A stretch of 15,639 nucleotides of DNA, from the NCBI GenBank assembly GCA_964576365.1, contig CAZNUT010000034.1:1-15639 (forward strand), read 5' to 3'. A program made the translations under genes and the position numbers. Under the pieces are notes generated by a model. That model saw only the letters and a program-made list of their open reading frames with translations, made no database searches and was not told the DNA's origin. The stretch is from CAZMJG01 sp964576365 (GTDB lineage: Bacteria; Patescibacteriota; Microgenomatia; UBA1406; GWC2-37-13). Shown one piece after another: positions 8,358 to 14,594 of this stretch. Every line of letters begins with the position of its first letter. The first letter of the stretch is position 1.

Positions 8358-9875
8358 ATGTTGGCTACTGTTTACTCAGGTACTACTTTGGGACTAAAGG
8401 GAATATTGGTAGAGGTAGAGACGGATGTTGCGGGCCGAGGATTTCCCACGTTTACAATTGTCGGATTGCCAAATAAAGCTGTAGATGAGGCAAAAGAGCG
8501 AGTCCGCACAGCGATCTCAAATAGTGGATTTGAGATGCCGGACTCTCGTATCACCGTGAATCTTGCCCCTGCCGATGTACCCAAATCCGGCTCGGCTTTT
8601 GATTTGGCGATGGCACTTGGTATTTTGTGTGCTCAGGGACTCATGCAGCCATCTGTATTTGCAAATAAAATGATTATTGGTGAATTATCTTTGCACGGTG
8701 AAGTGAGGAAAATTAATGGCATTATTCCACTTCTCATTTTGGCAAAAGAGCAAGGGATCAAAGAGGTTTTTATACCCGAAGGAAATGCAGAAGAGGCGAC
8801 ACTCATTCCTGATTTATATATATATACTATATCGAATTTGCGTCAGGTGGCTGAACATTTAATGAATGGAACTCAGTTAAAACCAGCCTCTGTATCAGTA
8901 CAATCCATTTCATTAAATGCAGATGAATATGGTTCTGATTTTTCCCGTGTACATGGGCAAGAGCAGGCAAAGCGAGTACTGGAAATAGCTGCAGCAGGAT
9001 TTCACAATGTACACCTTATGGGGACTCCCGGGGCTGGCAAGACGATGCTCTCTAGGACTTTTTCATCTATTCTGCCCGCACTCACACCCGAAGAAATTCT
9101 AGAAGTTGCCAAAATTTATTCAGTAGTAGGTGAATTAAAAGTAGATATTTTTCATGGCCGTCGTCCCTTTCGTGCACCACATCACACCACATCCCGTAAT
9201 GGATTGATCGGGGGAGGGAGCGTGCCAATGCCTGGAGAAATATCGCTCGCGCATAGAGGAGTGCTATTTCTCGATGAATTTCCTGAGTTTCCACGAAACA
9301 CTCTAGAAGCTCTGCGACAACCTATAGAAGACGGTTTGGTTACGATTTCCCGCGCTGCCGGAAGTCTCACCTATCCTGCACGATTTCTACTGCTTGCTGC
9401 TTCAAATCCCTGTCCATGTGGTTTCGCAGGTCATCCAAAGAAACAGTGTGTGTGTCCTCCCGGAATGATTTTAAAATACCAAAAACGTCTTTCAGGACCA
9501 TTGCTTGATCGTATTGATTTACACATTACAGTGCCGCCAGTTGAAGTAGAAAAATTAACACAGGCTGAAAAAAATGAAACAAGCGAGACAGTACGCGCAC
9601 GGGTGATCGCTGCTCGTGAAAGACAGCAATCACGCTTTCGAAATACACGCATTCACTTTAACAGTGAGATGTCATCTGCAGATGTGCGCACATTTTGTAT
9701 ATTGACAGATGAAGCAAAAATATTGCTCAAACAAGCGGTCGACAGGCTTTCTCTTTCAGCACGATCTTATTTCAAAATCATCAAAGTTGCGCAGACTATC
9801 GCAGATCTTTCGTCGCTTGAATATATCGATTCTCCTCAGATTGCCGAAGCTCTTCAATATAGAAGTACTACTTGA
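8358..9875 (+). CDS. yifB: YifB/ComM family AAA+ Mg-chelatase-like ATPase
   Basis: A 505-residue member of the YifB/ComM family. In Vibrio cholerae ComM is a hexameric branch-migration helicase used in natural transformation. Order of parts: N-terminal ChlI/Lon-protease-like domain (about 20-140; FTIVGLPNKAVDEAKERVR, ITVNLAPADVPKSG), AAA+ core with Walker A GTPGAGKT (222-229), RPFRAPHHTTS, Walker B VLFLDE (302-307), the SNPCPCG and CVC cysteine cluster (from about 349) and SGPLLDRID with a likely arginine finger near 385, then the C-terminal Mg-chelatase-like domain ending EALQYR. The frame is open from 8232, but the ATG at 8358 gives MLATVYSGTTLGLKG, the normal family N terminus, and the upstream 42 residues are repeat translation. 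It sits between VirB6-like and pilin-like genes, which suggests, without proving, a DNA-uptake role here. Confidence 0.95.
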   Translation: MLATVYSGTTLGLKGILVEVETDVAGRGFPTFTIVGLPNKAVDEAKERVRTAISNSGFEMPDSRITVNLAPADVPKSGSAFDLAMALGILCAQGLMQPSVFANKMIIGELSLHGEVRKINGIIPLLILAKEQGIKEVFIPEGNAEEATLIPDLYIYTISNLRQVAEHLMNGTQLKPASVSVQSISLNADEYGSDFSRVHGQEQAKRVLEIAAAGFHNVHLMGTPGAGKTMLSRTFSSILPALTPEEILEVAKIYSVVGELKVDIFHGRRPFRAPHHTTSRNGLIGGGSVPMPGEISLAHRGVLFLDEFPEFPRNTLEALRQPIEDGLVTISRAAGSLTYPARFLLLAASNPCPCGFAGHPKKQCVCPPGMILKYQKRLSGPLLDRIDLHITVPPVEVEKLTQAEKNETSETVRARVIAARERQQSRFRNTRIHFNSEMSSADVRTFCILTDEAKILLKQAVDRLSLSARSYFKIIKVAQTIADLSSLEYIDSPQIAEALQYRSTT

Positions 9876-9887
9876 TCTATATGATGC

Positions 9888-9917
9888 TTGACATTGAGCA
9901 AAAAAGCTGCGTACAAT
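9888..9917 (+). promoter_or_regulatory. Strong sigma70-type promoter for the first pilin-like gene
   Basis: A perfect TTGACA (9888-9893) and TACAAT (9912-9917, five of six) are separated by 18 bp. Transcription would start near 9924, 21 nt before the ATG at 9945. This rules out the in-frame TTG at 9888, which is part of the -35 box, as a translation start. Confidence 0.8.
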
Positions 9918-9944
9918 AGCAAAAGATTATATATTTCAAACAGT

Positions 9945-10434
9945 ATGCGAAAAATTGCATTTTATTTACCTTTATTTCTTCTCGGAGGACTATTCATGCT
10001 CGCTCATGGTGTTGCAGCAGCTTGTCCAACCGATGTTTCAATGGTTCCCGCGTGCGCGACGGTGAACACCGGCGAACTCGGCTTTCGTATCCCATCACTT
10101 GGTGATATTCTCACCTTTGCTATTCGTGCCTNNNNNNNNNNNNNNNNNNNNNNNNNNNNNNNNNNNNNNNNNNNNNNNNNNNNNNNNNNNNNNNNNNNNN
10201 NNNNNNNNNNNNNNNNNNNNNNNNNNNNNNNTTATCTGGACTCTTGAACAAGTCATCTTCAAAAGAAGAATCTGTCTTGGTCTTTCCTGTCCAGTGACAT
10301 TGCCGGGGCTTATTGAAGTGCAAGAAGGAGCTTATTGTTGCGTTTGTATCAACAAAGAAACTCAAGAATTAAACGAAGTCATCAATGGTTACAAAGCAAG
10401 ATGTGACGATCAGGGTGTAGGAGTGCCGATATAA
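9945..10434 (+). CDS. T4SS pilin-like (VirB2-type) membrane protein, interrupted by scaffold gap
   Basis: Residues 1-62 before the gap form a signal peptide (FYLPLFLLGGLFMLAHGVAAA), a short cysteine-containing mature N terminus and the beginning of a hydrophobic segment (PSLGDILTFAIRA). After the gap (from 10234) comes IWTLEQVIFKRRICLGLSCP followed by a cysteine-rich extracytoplasmic tail ending at the TAA at 10432. This matches the layout of Patescibacteria T4SS-type pilins: signal peptide, two membrane helices and a short tail. The missing bases should encode most of the two helices. The two flanks are in different frames, but the 100-N run is a placeholder, so this is not evidence of a frameshift; one gene requires a true gap length divisible by three. 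The start at 9945 lies 28 nt after the promoter -10 box. Two separate genes cannot be excluded. Confidence 0.65.
10132..10231. other. Assembly gap (100 N)
   Basis: Exactly 100 consecutive N, the usual placeholder for a scaffold gap of unknown size. It removes the central part of the first pilin-like gene, and the true length and content are unknown. Confidence 0.98.
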
Positions 10435-10502
10435 TAGCTGATGAGGGTGTTAGGTTATAGGTTTTAGCTTTTAGAATATTTAACCTTGTATCGATACGCG
10501 TC

Positions 10503-10523
10503 ATGCTAAACCTGATTCAGCAT
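10503..10523. repeat. Imperfect inverted repeat in the pilin1-pilin2 spacer
   Basis: ATGCTAAA (10503-10510) faces TTCAGCAT (10516-10523) across a 5-nt CCTGA loop, with one mismatch (A opposite C). It resembles dispersed GTCATGCTGAA/TTCAGCATC-type intergenic repeats I recall from draft bacterial genomes. There is no T-tract, so it is not a convincing terminator. The rest of the 186-bp spacer 10435-10620 shows GTTAG-type words near 10449-10475 and an extended -10-like TGATAAATT (10600-10608) before the next gene. Confidence 0.45.
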
Positions 10524-10620
10524 CCCTATCTAAAAAGTTTTAAATATAACCACACCCACCCAACTCTCCTTCCAGGTGCAGAAAGGGAATAAAAAGAAGT
10601 GATAAATTATCATCGAAATT

Positions 10621-11049
10621 ATGCAAACGTTAAAAACATATATTCACAAAATCAGCTATTATTCCCCAATCTTTTTTTACTTATTGATTGCACAAAAAAC
10701 GTTTGCGCAAATCAGAAGTTGGGATGATCCAAACGGTGACGGAGTGAAGACCGATTCATGTTTGGTCAATGGCGTTCCGACTCTTAAATGTCTTGAGGTC
10801 GTCATCGCAAATCTACTGATGATTTCAAACGCTCTTATTCTTCTTGCATTATTCGTCATGTTTACCGTGGGTAGTTTTAAATGGCTTACCTCTTTAGGCA
10901 ATCCTGATAAGATAGAGTCTGCGCGTGGCACATTTAAGTGGGCGATCATAGGCCTCATCGTATATGTGAGCGCATACCTCATCCTGCGTATCATTGACAT
11001 CCTGTTCCTCGGTGGTCAAGGGACGATCTTCACATTCTCCATCGGATAG
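10621..11049 (+). CDS. T4SS pilin-like (VirB2-type) two-helix membrane protein
   Basis: A 142-residue protein with a signal peptide (about 1-29, ending TFA before Gln30), a short extracytoplasmic segment, two membrane helices (about 62-84 and 106-130) and a short Gly/Phe-rich end. The connecting loop reads SLGNPDKIESARGTFKWAI, the hallmark loop of the T4SS-pilin family widespread in Patescibacteria (I think Pfam T4SS_pilin). Such proteins are presumed VirB2/TrbC-like subunits of a pilus or translocation channel. The mature N terminus carries DPNGDG (Asp36, Asn38, Asp40), which resembles a calcium-binding EF-hand-type loop, and two cysteines (47, 57) that could pair. It is the second pilin-like gene downstream of yifB. 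No Shine-Dalgarno sequence is visible; an extended -10-like TGATAAATT at 10600-10608 could give a very short leader. Confidence 0.85.
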   Translation: MQTLKTYIHKISYYSPIFFYLLIAQKTFAQIRSWDDPNGDGVKTDSCLVNGVPTLKCLEVVIANLLMISNALILLALFVMFTVGSFKWLTSLGNPDKIESARGTFKWAIIGLIVYVSAYLILRIIDILFLGGQGTIFTFSIG

Positions 11050-11063
11050 GTGTTAATTAGTAG

Positions 11064-11122
11064 GTAAAAGTGAATAGTCTGCCTGCCGAGGAAGGTCTGA
11101 GTAGCTGAGCGACTGAGTTGCT
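11064..11122 (+). repeat. Composite intergenic repeat, copy 2
   Basis: GTAAAAGTGAATAG (11064-11077) is identical to 8129-8142. It is followed by CTGCCTGCCG (11079-11088), which looks like half of the 20-bp palindrome found at 14615, and then the CTGAG-NN-GCTGAG-NNNN-TGAGTTGCT block (11097-11122). It fills the 94-bp convergent spacer between the second pilin gene and the small membrane gene; no clear terminator hairpin was found there. Confidence 0.6.
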
Positions 11123-11143
11123 TCATTAGTCATTCGTCATGCA

Positions 11144-11293
11144 TCATTTTCTACCTGGAGTGAGTTTGATGATCCGCAACATGTCGTCCGGCACGGGAGA
11201 GGCGATATCATCATCGGTTCTCAAGAGACGATATGCTCCATATAAAAGAAGCCCGATTACAATTCCCGCGATAACAATTTTAAGCACCTTCAT
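11144..11293 (-). CDS. Small single-pass membrane protein, coupled to the GT2 gene
   Basis: A 49-residue reading frame on the minus strand. It begins MKVLKIVIAGIVIGLLLYGA, one membrane helix near residues 4-24, followed by basic YRLLR, an acidic DDD, and a Pro/Lys-rich end (KLTPGRK). Its ATG overlaps the TGA of the glycosyltransferase gene in the ATGA arrangement, typical of translational coupling and the main reason to accept so short a gene. It is the last gene of the leftward run beginning at 13170. No homologue is recognised. An accessory subunit of the glycosyltransferase or a small anchor protein is possible, but this is speculation. Confidence 0.65.
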   Translation of the reverse strand: MKVLKIVIAGIVIGLLLYGAYRLLRTDDDIASPVPDDMLRIIKLTPGRK

Positions 11294-12222
11294 TGCATAT
11301 TATATTTCTCTTTGATGATGAAGTGGGGACGATTCAGAATTTCAACATATATTTTGCTGATGTATTCTCCTATGATACCTATGGTGATAAGCTGAACGCC
11401 GCCCAAAAACATGATGCCTACAAAAAGCCCTGTCCATCCAGTGACCCAAGGTATAGGAAGGAGAAATTTTCCTATAATCGCATATATGATCCCTAGAAAT
11501 CCAAAAGTAGCAGCAAGAAATCCGAGATAGCTAGCCATTCTCAACGGTCTTGCCGAAAAAGAAGTGATACCATCAAGCGCAAAATTAATCATTTTGGCAA
11601 GTGAGTAATGAGTTTTGCCAGTATGTCTTTTTTCTCGATCGAAGTAAACATAACTCGCAGGATAACCACTCCATGCGACAAGGCCTCTCAAAAATGGAGA
11701 GTGTTCGGACAGCCCATTGAGATAGTCTACAACATTGCGATCAAGGAGACGATAATCACCGACATTGTCGGGTATTGAGCTTTCTGAAAGAAAGTTCATA
11801 AATCGATAAAAAAGCAAGGCAGTGTGTCTTTTAAATACATCATCAACATCACGTTTTTTTCTTTTTGCATAGACTACTTTTGCACCTTTTTGCCATGCTT
11901 CTACCATCTGGGGGATAATTTCTGGCGGATCTTGTAAATCTGCATCCATACTGATGACACAGTCACCTTTTGCATTTTTATAACCCGCGCTTAAAGCCAT
12001 TTGATGACCAAAGTTGCGATTGAAGGTGATAAGCTTGATGTGTTTATTTATAACTCCCTCCTGCTTTATCACTTCAGCAGTGTTATCTTTACTTCCGTCA
12101 TTTACAAAAATGACTTCATAATGATAAGAAGAGATTGTTGGAACAAGCCTTTTAAGAAGAGGGGAGATATTATGTTCTTCGTTGTAAACGGGAACAATGA
12201 TCGAAAGGAGAAAATCAGTCAT
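11290..12222 (-). CDS. GT2 polyprenyl-phosphate glycosyltransferase (DPM1/GtrB-like)
   Basis: A 310-residue family 2 glycosyltransferase with two C-terminal membrane helices, which would move a sugar from a nucleotide donor to a polyprenyl phosphate at the cytoplasmic membrane face. The GT-A domain begins SIIVPVYNEEHNI (7-19), has FVNDGSKDNT (39-48), the acidic MDADLQDPP motif (Asp93, Asp95, Asp98) and VGDYRLLDR near 154-162. The acceptor-side HTGKTHYSLAKM follows around 201-212, and FALDGITSFSARPLR marks the amphipathic helices before the two membrane segments (about 230-255 and 265-292). This is the architecture of dolichol-phosphate mannose synthase, GtrB and ArnC; the sugar cannot be told. 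It lies after tRNA-Met in the leftward run and overlaps the following 49-residue gene by 4 nt. A TTGAGC-N17-TATAAG pair (12254-12226) precedes the start, unusually close to it. Confidence 0.92.
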   Translation of the reverse strand: MTDFLLSIIVPVYNEEHNISPLLKRLVPTISSYHYEVIFVNDGSKDNTAEVIKQEGVINKHIKLITFNRNFGHQMALSAGYKNAKGDCVISMDADLQDPPEIIPQMVEAWQKGAKVVYAKRKKRDVDDVFKRHTALLFYRFMNFLSESSIPDNVGDYRLLDRNVVDYLNGLSEHSPFLRGLVAWSGYPASYVYFDREKRHTGKTHYSLAKMINFALDGITSFSARPLRMASYLGFLAATFGFLGIIYAIIGKFLLPIPWVTGWTGLFVGIMFLGGVQLITIGIIGEYISKIYVEILNRPHFIIKEKYNMQ

Positions 12223-12225
12223 GCT

Positions 12226-12254
12226 CTTATAATTTTTTGAACACTTCTGCTCAA
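12226..12254 (-). promoter_or_regulatory. Possible promoter of the GT2 gene
   Basis: On the minus strand, TTGAGC (12249-12254) and TATAAG (12226-12231, five of six) are separated by 17 bp. The -10 box ends only 3 nt before the ATG at 12222, so transcription would start within or at the start codon. The gene might instead be cotranscribed with the tRNA upstream. Confidence 0.35.
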
Positions 12255-12276
12255 GTTGCTAAATACAACAATTTTG

Positions 12277-12346
12277 TTCCGGAGCTAGGAGTCGAACCTA
12301 GCCTAGGAGATTATGAGCCTCCTGTGCAGCCGTACACTACCCCGGA
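12277..12346 (-). tRNA. tRNA-Met (anticodon CAT)
   Basis: A full cloverleaf on the minus strand: acceptor TCCGGGG paired with CTCCGGA, D stem GTGT/GCAC, anticodon stem GGAGG/TCTCC with loop CTCATAA (anticodon CAT, plus-strand 12313-12315), 4-nt variable loop, T stem CTAGG/CCTAG with loop TTCGACT, discriminator A. CCA is not encoded. A T1-A72 pair and the lack of three G-C pairs next to the anticodon loop argue against the initiator. A tRNA-Ile2 read with lysidine remains possible. Confidence 0.92.
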
Positions 12347-12382
12347 TATGCAGCTCAATTATATGCAATACGGCAGAAGAAG

Positions 12383-12730
12383 TCAATTCGAGAAGAATAG
12401 ATCAACCCATTGACGATATGGTTGGTAATTTTTTTCTGGGGCTTTGGTGGGAGTGGGCGACGGATCGGGAATCATGACGATAATCTCGTCGGGTTTATGG
12501 AAGTTTAACTTATTTCGTATATTTTTTTCAAATTCATACATATCGCTAGTCATCGCGTAGGAAGATTGGAGTTTTTTATGTTTTTCTTCAGCTTGTATAA
12601 ATGCGTTTTGAGTACGGTTAAAGAAGTGTTTGTTGGTGCGATAATCAAGCGCCATACGTATCAACGACGTGCCGAAAAATATCAAGAGAAATACAAATAC
12701 ACCGTTTTTAATCCATTTCATACTCTTCAT
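12383..12730 (-). CDS. FtsB/DivIC-family septum formation initiator
   Basis: A 115-residue bitopic protein of the DivIC/FtsB type, which in other bacteria acts with FtsL and FtsQ/DivIB in the divisome. The order is short cytoplasmic start, one membrane helix (WIKNGVFVFLLIFFGTSLI), a coiled-coil-prone segment (NRTQNAFIQAEEKHKKLQSSY), then the family's characteristic end YEFEKNIRNKLNFHKPDEIIVMI. After that comes a Pro/Thr-rich extension (DPSPTPTKAP) and a short aromatic tail. The frame extends to 12802, but the ATG at 12730 overlaps the TAA of the yqeY-like gene by one base (TAATG), which implies coupled translation and removes an implausible N-terminal extension. The assignment is by architecture and the terminal motif; overall identity to known FtsB cannot be judged here. 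Confidence 0.8.
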   Translation of the reverse strand: MKSMKWIKNGVFVFLLIFFGTSLIRMALDYRTNKHFFNRTQNAFIQAEEKHKKLQSSYAMTSDMYEFEKNIRNKLNFHKPDEIIVMIPDPSPTPTKAPEKNYQPYRQWVDLFFSN

Positions 12731-13170
12731 TATACCCTCATCTGACGGACCAGCGATGCTACTCGTGAAGAGTCTGCTTTTGATTTTAGCTCGCGTACAC
12801 ATATACCTATAAGCGCGTTAGGATTTGAGGCTGCAATTGCAGCATTTTTTTCCATCACTAGGGTGATTTCTTTCATCAGTTCTTCGTCGCTTATTTCAGC
12901 AGGAAGATATTTGTTCAATATGTCGATCTGCCCTTGATATTCAGAGATAAGGTCGTTACGACTGGCTTTCTGAAAAGACAAAATAGCATCCTGCAGTTTT
13001 TTTATTTCTTTGCGGATGATGTTTTGGACATCTGCATCAATTAATTCGGTTTTTGTATCGACCTCTGCGTTTTTAATTTGTGATAAAATATATCGAAGTA
13101 TCTCGAGAGTTTTGGAATCTTTTGACTTCATTGCCGCAATTTGGTCAGATAGAATTTGTTGTTTTATCAT
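12730..13170 (-). CDS. GatB/YqeY domain protein
   Basis: A 146-residue all-helical protein of the YqeY family, related to the C-terminal tRNA-binding tail of GatB/GatE amidotransferase subunits. The physiological role of stand-alone YqeY is not settled. The family signatures are LEILRYILSQIKNAEV near the N terminus, the RKEIKKLQDAILSFQKASRNDLISEYQGQIDILNKYLP pattern in the middle (about 54-91) and the C-terminal SKADSSRVASLVRQ, matching the family's KGRADGK-LV end. The length is standard. It is the first gene of the leftward run, overlapping the FtsB-like gene by one base, and is divergent from the 13187 gene with only 16 bp between the two start codons. Confidence 0.9.
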   Translation of the reverse strand: MIKQQILSDQIAAMKSKDSKTLEILRYILSQIKNAEVDTKTELIDADVQNIIRKEIKKLQDAILSFQKASRNDLISEYQGQIDILNKYLPAEISDEELMKEITLVMEKNAAIAASNPNALIGICVRELKSKADSSRVASLVRQMRV

Positions 13171-13186
13171 TTCTCAAGTATACAGT

Positions 13187-13585
13187 ATGTCAACCTCACA
13201 TTTTACCGATGCATACGAGACAATCATGGTGTTTCAGAATTCAATTCTCAGCAGCAAGCCGACTCTGCCGCAGATGATATCAGAGATTTATCTGATGCAA
13301 TTTAAAGTTCGGCCAGTCACTGGCAATATCACCGCAATCGATTTCAAAAATGAAAAACTTATTGATACTTTGTGGACACTGGGCAAGCTTGATCAGTTTG
13401 CAAAAGATGCAGTGAAAAAAATTCCTCAATCAGAGCAGGATATTTTTTTGCATCTGGTAAATGAACTGAAAGGTACGTATCAGCAGGAATTAAGTAAGAT
13501 ACAACTGGCAGGTGATGCTTCCGGCTCCGAGGCGCCTGTATTTGAAGCAGAGATTTATAAAGATACTCCTTCAAAGGTAAACTGA
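13187..13585 (+). CDS. Hypothetical protein paired with the exonuclease gene
   Basis: A 132-residue soluble, mainly helical protein that I do not recognise. It has no signal peptide or membrane segment; the N-terminal half is mixed (FQNSILSSKPTLPQMISEIY) and the C-terminal half amphipathic (DAVKKIPQSEQDIFLHLVNELKG) with an acidic tail. The frame extends back to 13010, but that part is antisense to the yqeY-like gene; the ATG at 13187 is the first start past it. No Shine-Dalgarno sequence is seen. Its stop is 7 nt before the DEDDy exonuclease, so the two are probably cotranscribed and may act together. Confidence 0.65.
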   Translation: MSTSHFTDAYETIMVFQNSILSSKPTLPQMISEIYLMQFKVRPVTGNITAIDFKNEKLIDTLWTLGKLDQFAKDAVKKIPQSEQDIFLHLVNELKGTYQQELSKIQLAGDASGSEAPVFEAEIYKDTPSKVN

Positions 13586-13592
13586 AGTAGCT

Positions 13593-14171
13593 ATGCAAAA
13601 ATTTCCTCTTGTTCTTGATTTAGAGACCAAACATACATTTCGTGAATTTTCTGAGCCTCAAAAACTGGGGGTGAGTGTAGCTGCTGCTTATGACTATGCC
13701 ACTCAAACAGGCATGGTGTTTCGAGAAAAAGATCTGCATAAATTGTTCGCATTGATGGAAAAGGCTTCTTATATCGTGGGGTACAATATTCGTTCGTTTG
13801 ATCTGCCAGTGCTTCAGGCATACTATCCAGGGAAGATCGATGTTTTTTTGCTATTTGATATTCTTGAAGATATTCGTGAACGAATCGGCAGACGTATCGG
13901 ACTCAATGACGTCGCATCTGCAACTCTTGGGGAGAAAAAAAGCGGTCATGGCTTGATGGCTATTGATTATTTCAAAGAAGGGAAGTGGGATGAGTTAGAA
14001 AAGTACTGCCTGGATGATGTGATGGTGACCAAAAAAGTCTTCGATCATGGCCTCACAAAAGGAGAAATTTATTACACAAATGAGCATGGCAAAGTCCCAA
14101 TCCGTGTTCAGTGGAAGAAATATATGGAGGATGGTGGTAAAAGTGATATGCCTTTGACGCTTCCATTTTGA
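13593..14171 (+). CDS. Predicted DEDDy 3'-5' exonuclease (RNase H-like fold)
   Basis: A 192-residue stand-alone exonuclease domain with all residues expected of a two-metal DEDDy nuclease: Asp9 and Glu11 in VLDLET (Exo I), Asp70 in GYNIRSFDLPVL (Exo II), and Tyr138/Asp142 in KYCLDDVMVT (YxxxD, Exo III). The fold resembles the YprB / RNase_H_2 group rather than the DnaQ proofreading subunit, because the middle contains IGLNDVASATLG and GLMAIDYFKEG, typical of that group. It would degrade single-stranded DNA or RNA from the 3' end in the cytoplasm; the substrate is unknown. It lies 7 nt downstream of the 132-residue unknown gene. The C-terminal extension after 150 (KGEIYYTNEHGKVPIRVQW) is typical of small predicted exonucleases of this group. 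Confidence 0.85.
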   Translation: MQKFPLVLDLETKHTFREFSEPQKLGVSVAAAYDYATQTGMVFREKDLHKLFALMEKASYIVGYNIRSFDLPVLQAYYPGKIDVFLLFDILEDIRERIGRRIGLNDVASATLGEKKSGHGLMAIDYFKEGKWDELEKYCLDDVMVTKKVFDHGLTKGEIYYTNEHGKVPIRVQWKKYMEDGGKSDMPLTLPF

Positions 14172-14191
14172 ATTCGATTTATCTTCGTCGC

Positions 14192-14220
14192 TTTACATCG
14201 ATCCTCATTTAGCATATGAT
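14192..14220 (+). promoter_or_regulatory. Promoter of the DUF378 gene
   Basis: TTTACA (14192-14197) and TATGAT (14215-14220) are separated by 17 bp, each a five-of-six match to consensus. Transcription would start near 14227, about 39 nt before the ATG. Confidence 0.7.
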
Positions 14221-14249
14221 GAAATTATGGCTAATTGTCTTGCTATTTA

Positions 14250-14258
14250 AAGGGGGTG
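14250..14258 (+). promoter_or_regulatory. Strong Shine-Dalgarno sequence
   Basis: AAGGGGGTG at 14250-14258 lies 7 nt before the ATG at 14266. It is the clearest ribosome binding site in the window, where most genes have none, and it fixes this start. Confidence 0.8.
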
Positions 14259-14265
14259 AAAATAT

Positions 14266-14478
14266 ATGAAAATACTACACATGATTACGTTTTTGTTGTT
14301 AGTGGTCGGTGGAGTGAACTGGGGTCTTATAGGTCTATTTGATTTTAATCTGGTTTATTCATTGCTTGGGGGTATGCCTGCTATTGAGAATATCGTGTAT
14401 ATAGTGGTTGGTTTGTCTGCAATATATCAACTGGTGACCCATAAAAACGATTGTAAGGTATGTTCTACGGGAAAGTAA
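14266..14478 (+). CDS. DUF378 family small membrane protein
   Basis: A 70-residue protein with the family pattern: an N-terminal helix (LHMITFLLLVVGGVNWGLIGLF) with the conserved GGVNWGL motif, a second helix (ENIVYIVVGLSAIYQLV) and a short cytosolic tail with two cysteines (CKVC) that could bind metal or be oxidised. DUF378 proteins have no established function. It is a monocistronic unit with its own promoter, a strong Shine-Dalgarno sequence and a terminator directly downstream. This full set of signals is unlike the rest of the window and suggests high or independent expression. Confidence 0.92.
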   Translation: MKILHMITFLLLVVGGVNWGLIGLFDFNLVYSLLGGMPAIENIVYIVVGLSAIYQLVTHKNDCKVCSTGK

Positions 14479-14494
14479 ATCTGACCTCCAGATG

Positions 14495-14518
14495 CCCCGC
14501 CTATGGCGGGGTGTTTTG
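14495..14518 (+). terminator. Rho-independent terminator after the DUF378 gene
   Basis: A perfect 7-bp stem, CCCCGCC (14495-14501) and GGCGGGG (14505-14511), with a TAT loop, is followed by TGTTTTGA. It lies 17 nt after the stop codon. Confidence 0.9.
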
Positions 14519-14559
14519 ATTTGAATATAAAAACAATACAAAAAAGCCGATACTGAATG

Positions 14560-14565
14560 TATAAT
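14560..14565 (+). promoter_or_regulatory. Perfect -10 box upstream of the broken tRNA-Asn
   Basis: TATAAT at 14560-14565 lies 29 nt before the first base of the tRNA-Asn remnant. There is no good -35 hexamer at 16-18 bp. It may be the original tRNA-Asn promoter, now driving the nuclease gene and the intact tRNA together. Confidence 0.5.
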
Positions 14566-14594
14566 AAGGGTGCACTTTTACATGTCGATTAATT

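Noticed and set aside
9873..9875. TGA recoded as glycine (code 25, as in Gracilibacteria)
   Set aside because: TGA ends several proteins at their normal family lengths, for example yifB and the GT2 gene, so the standard code applies.
9888..9944. Earlier start for the first pilin at 9888
   Set aside because: It is a TTG that forms the -35 box of a strong promoter, and it lies upstream of the predicted transcription start.
10099..10247. Frames read through the N gap
   Set aside because: The gap length is arbitrary, so the reading frame across it has no meaning.
10503..10523. Intrinsic terminator after the first pilin
   Set aside because: The hairpin is imperfect, AT-rich and has no T-tract.
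12731..12802. Longer FtsB-like protein starting at 12802
   Set aside because: The extension lies within the yqeY-like gene; the TAATG junction at 12730 is the better start.
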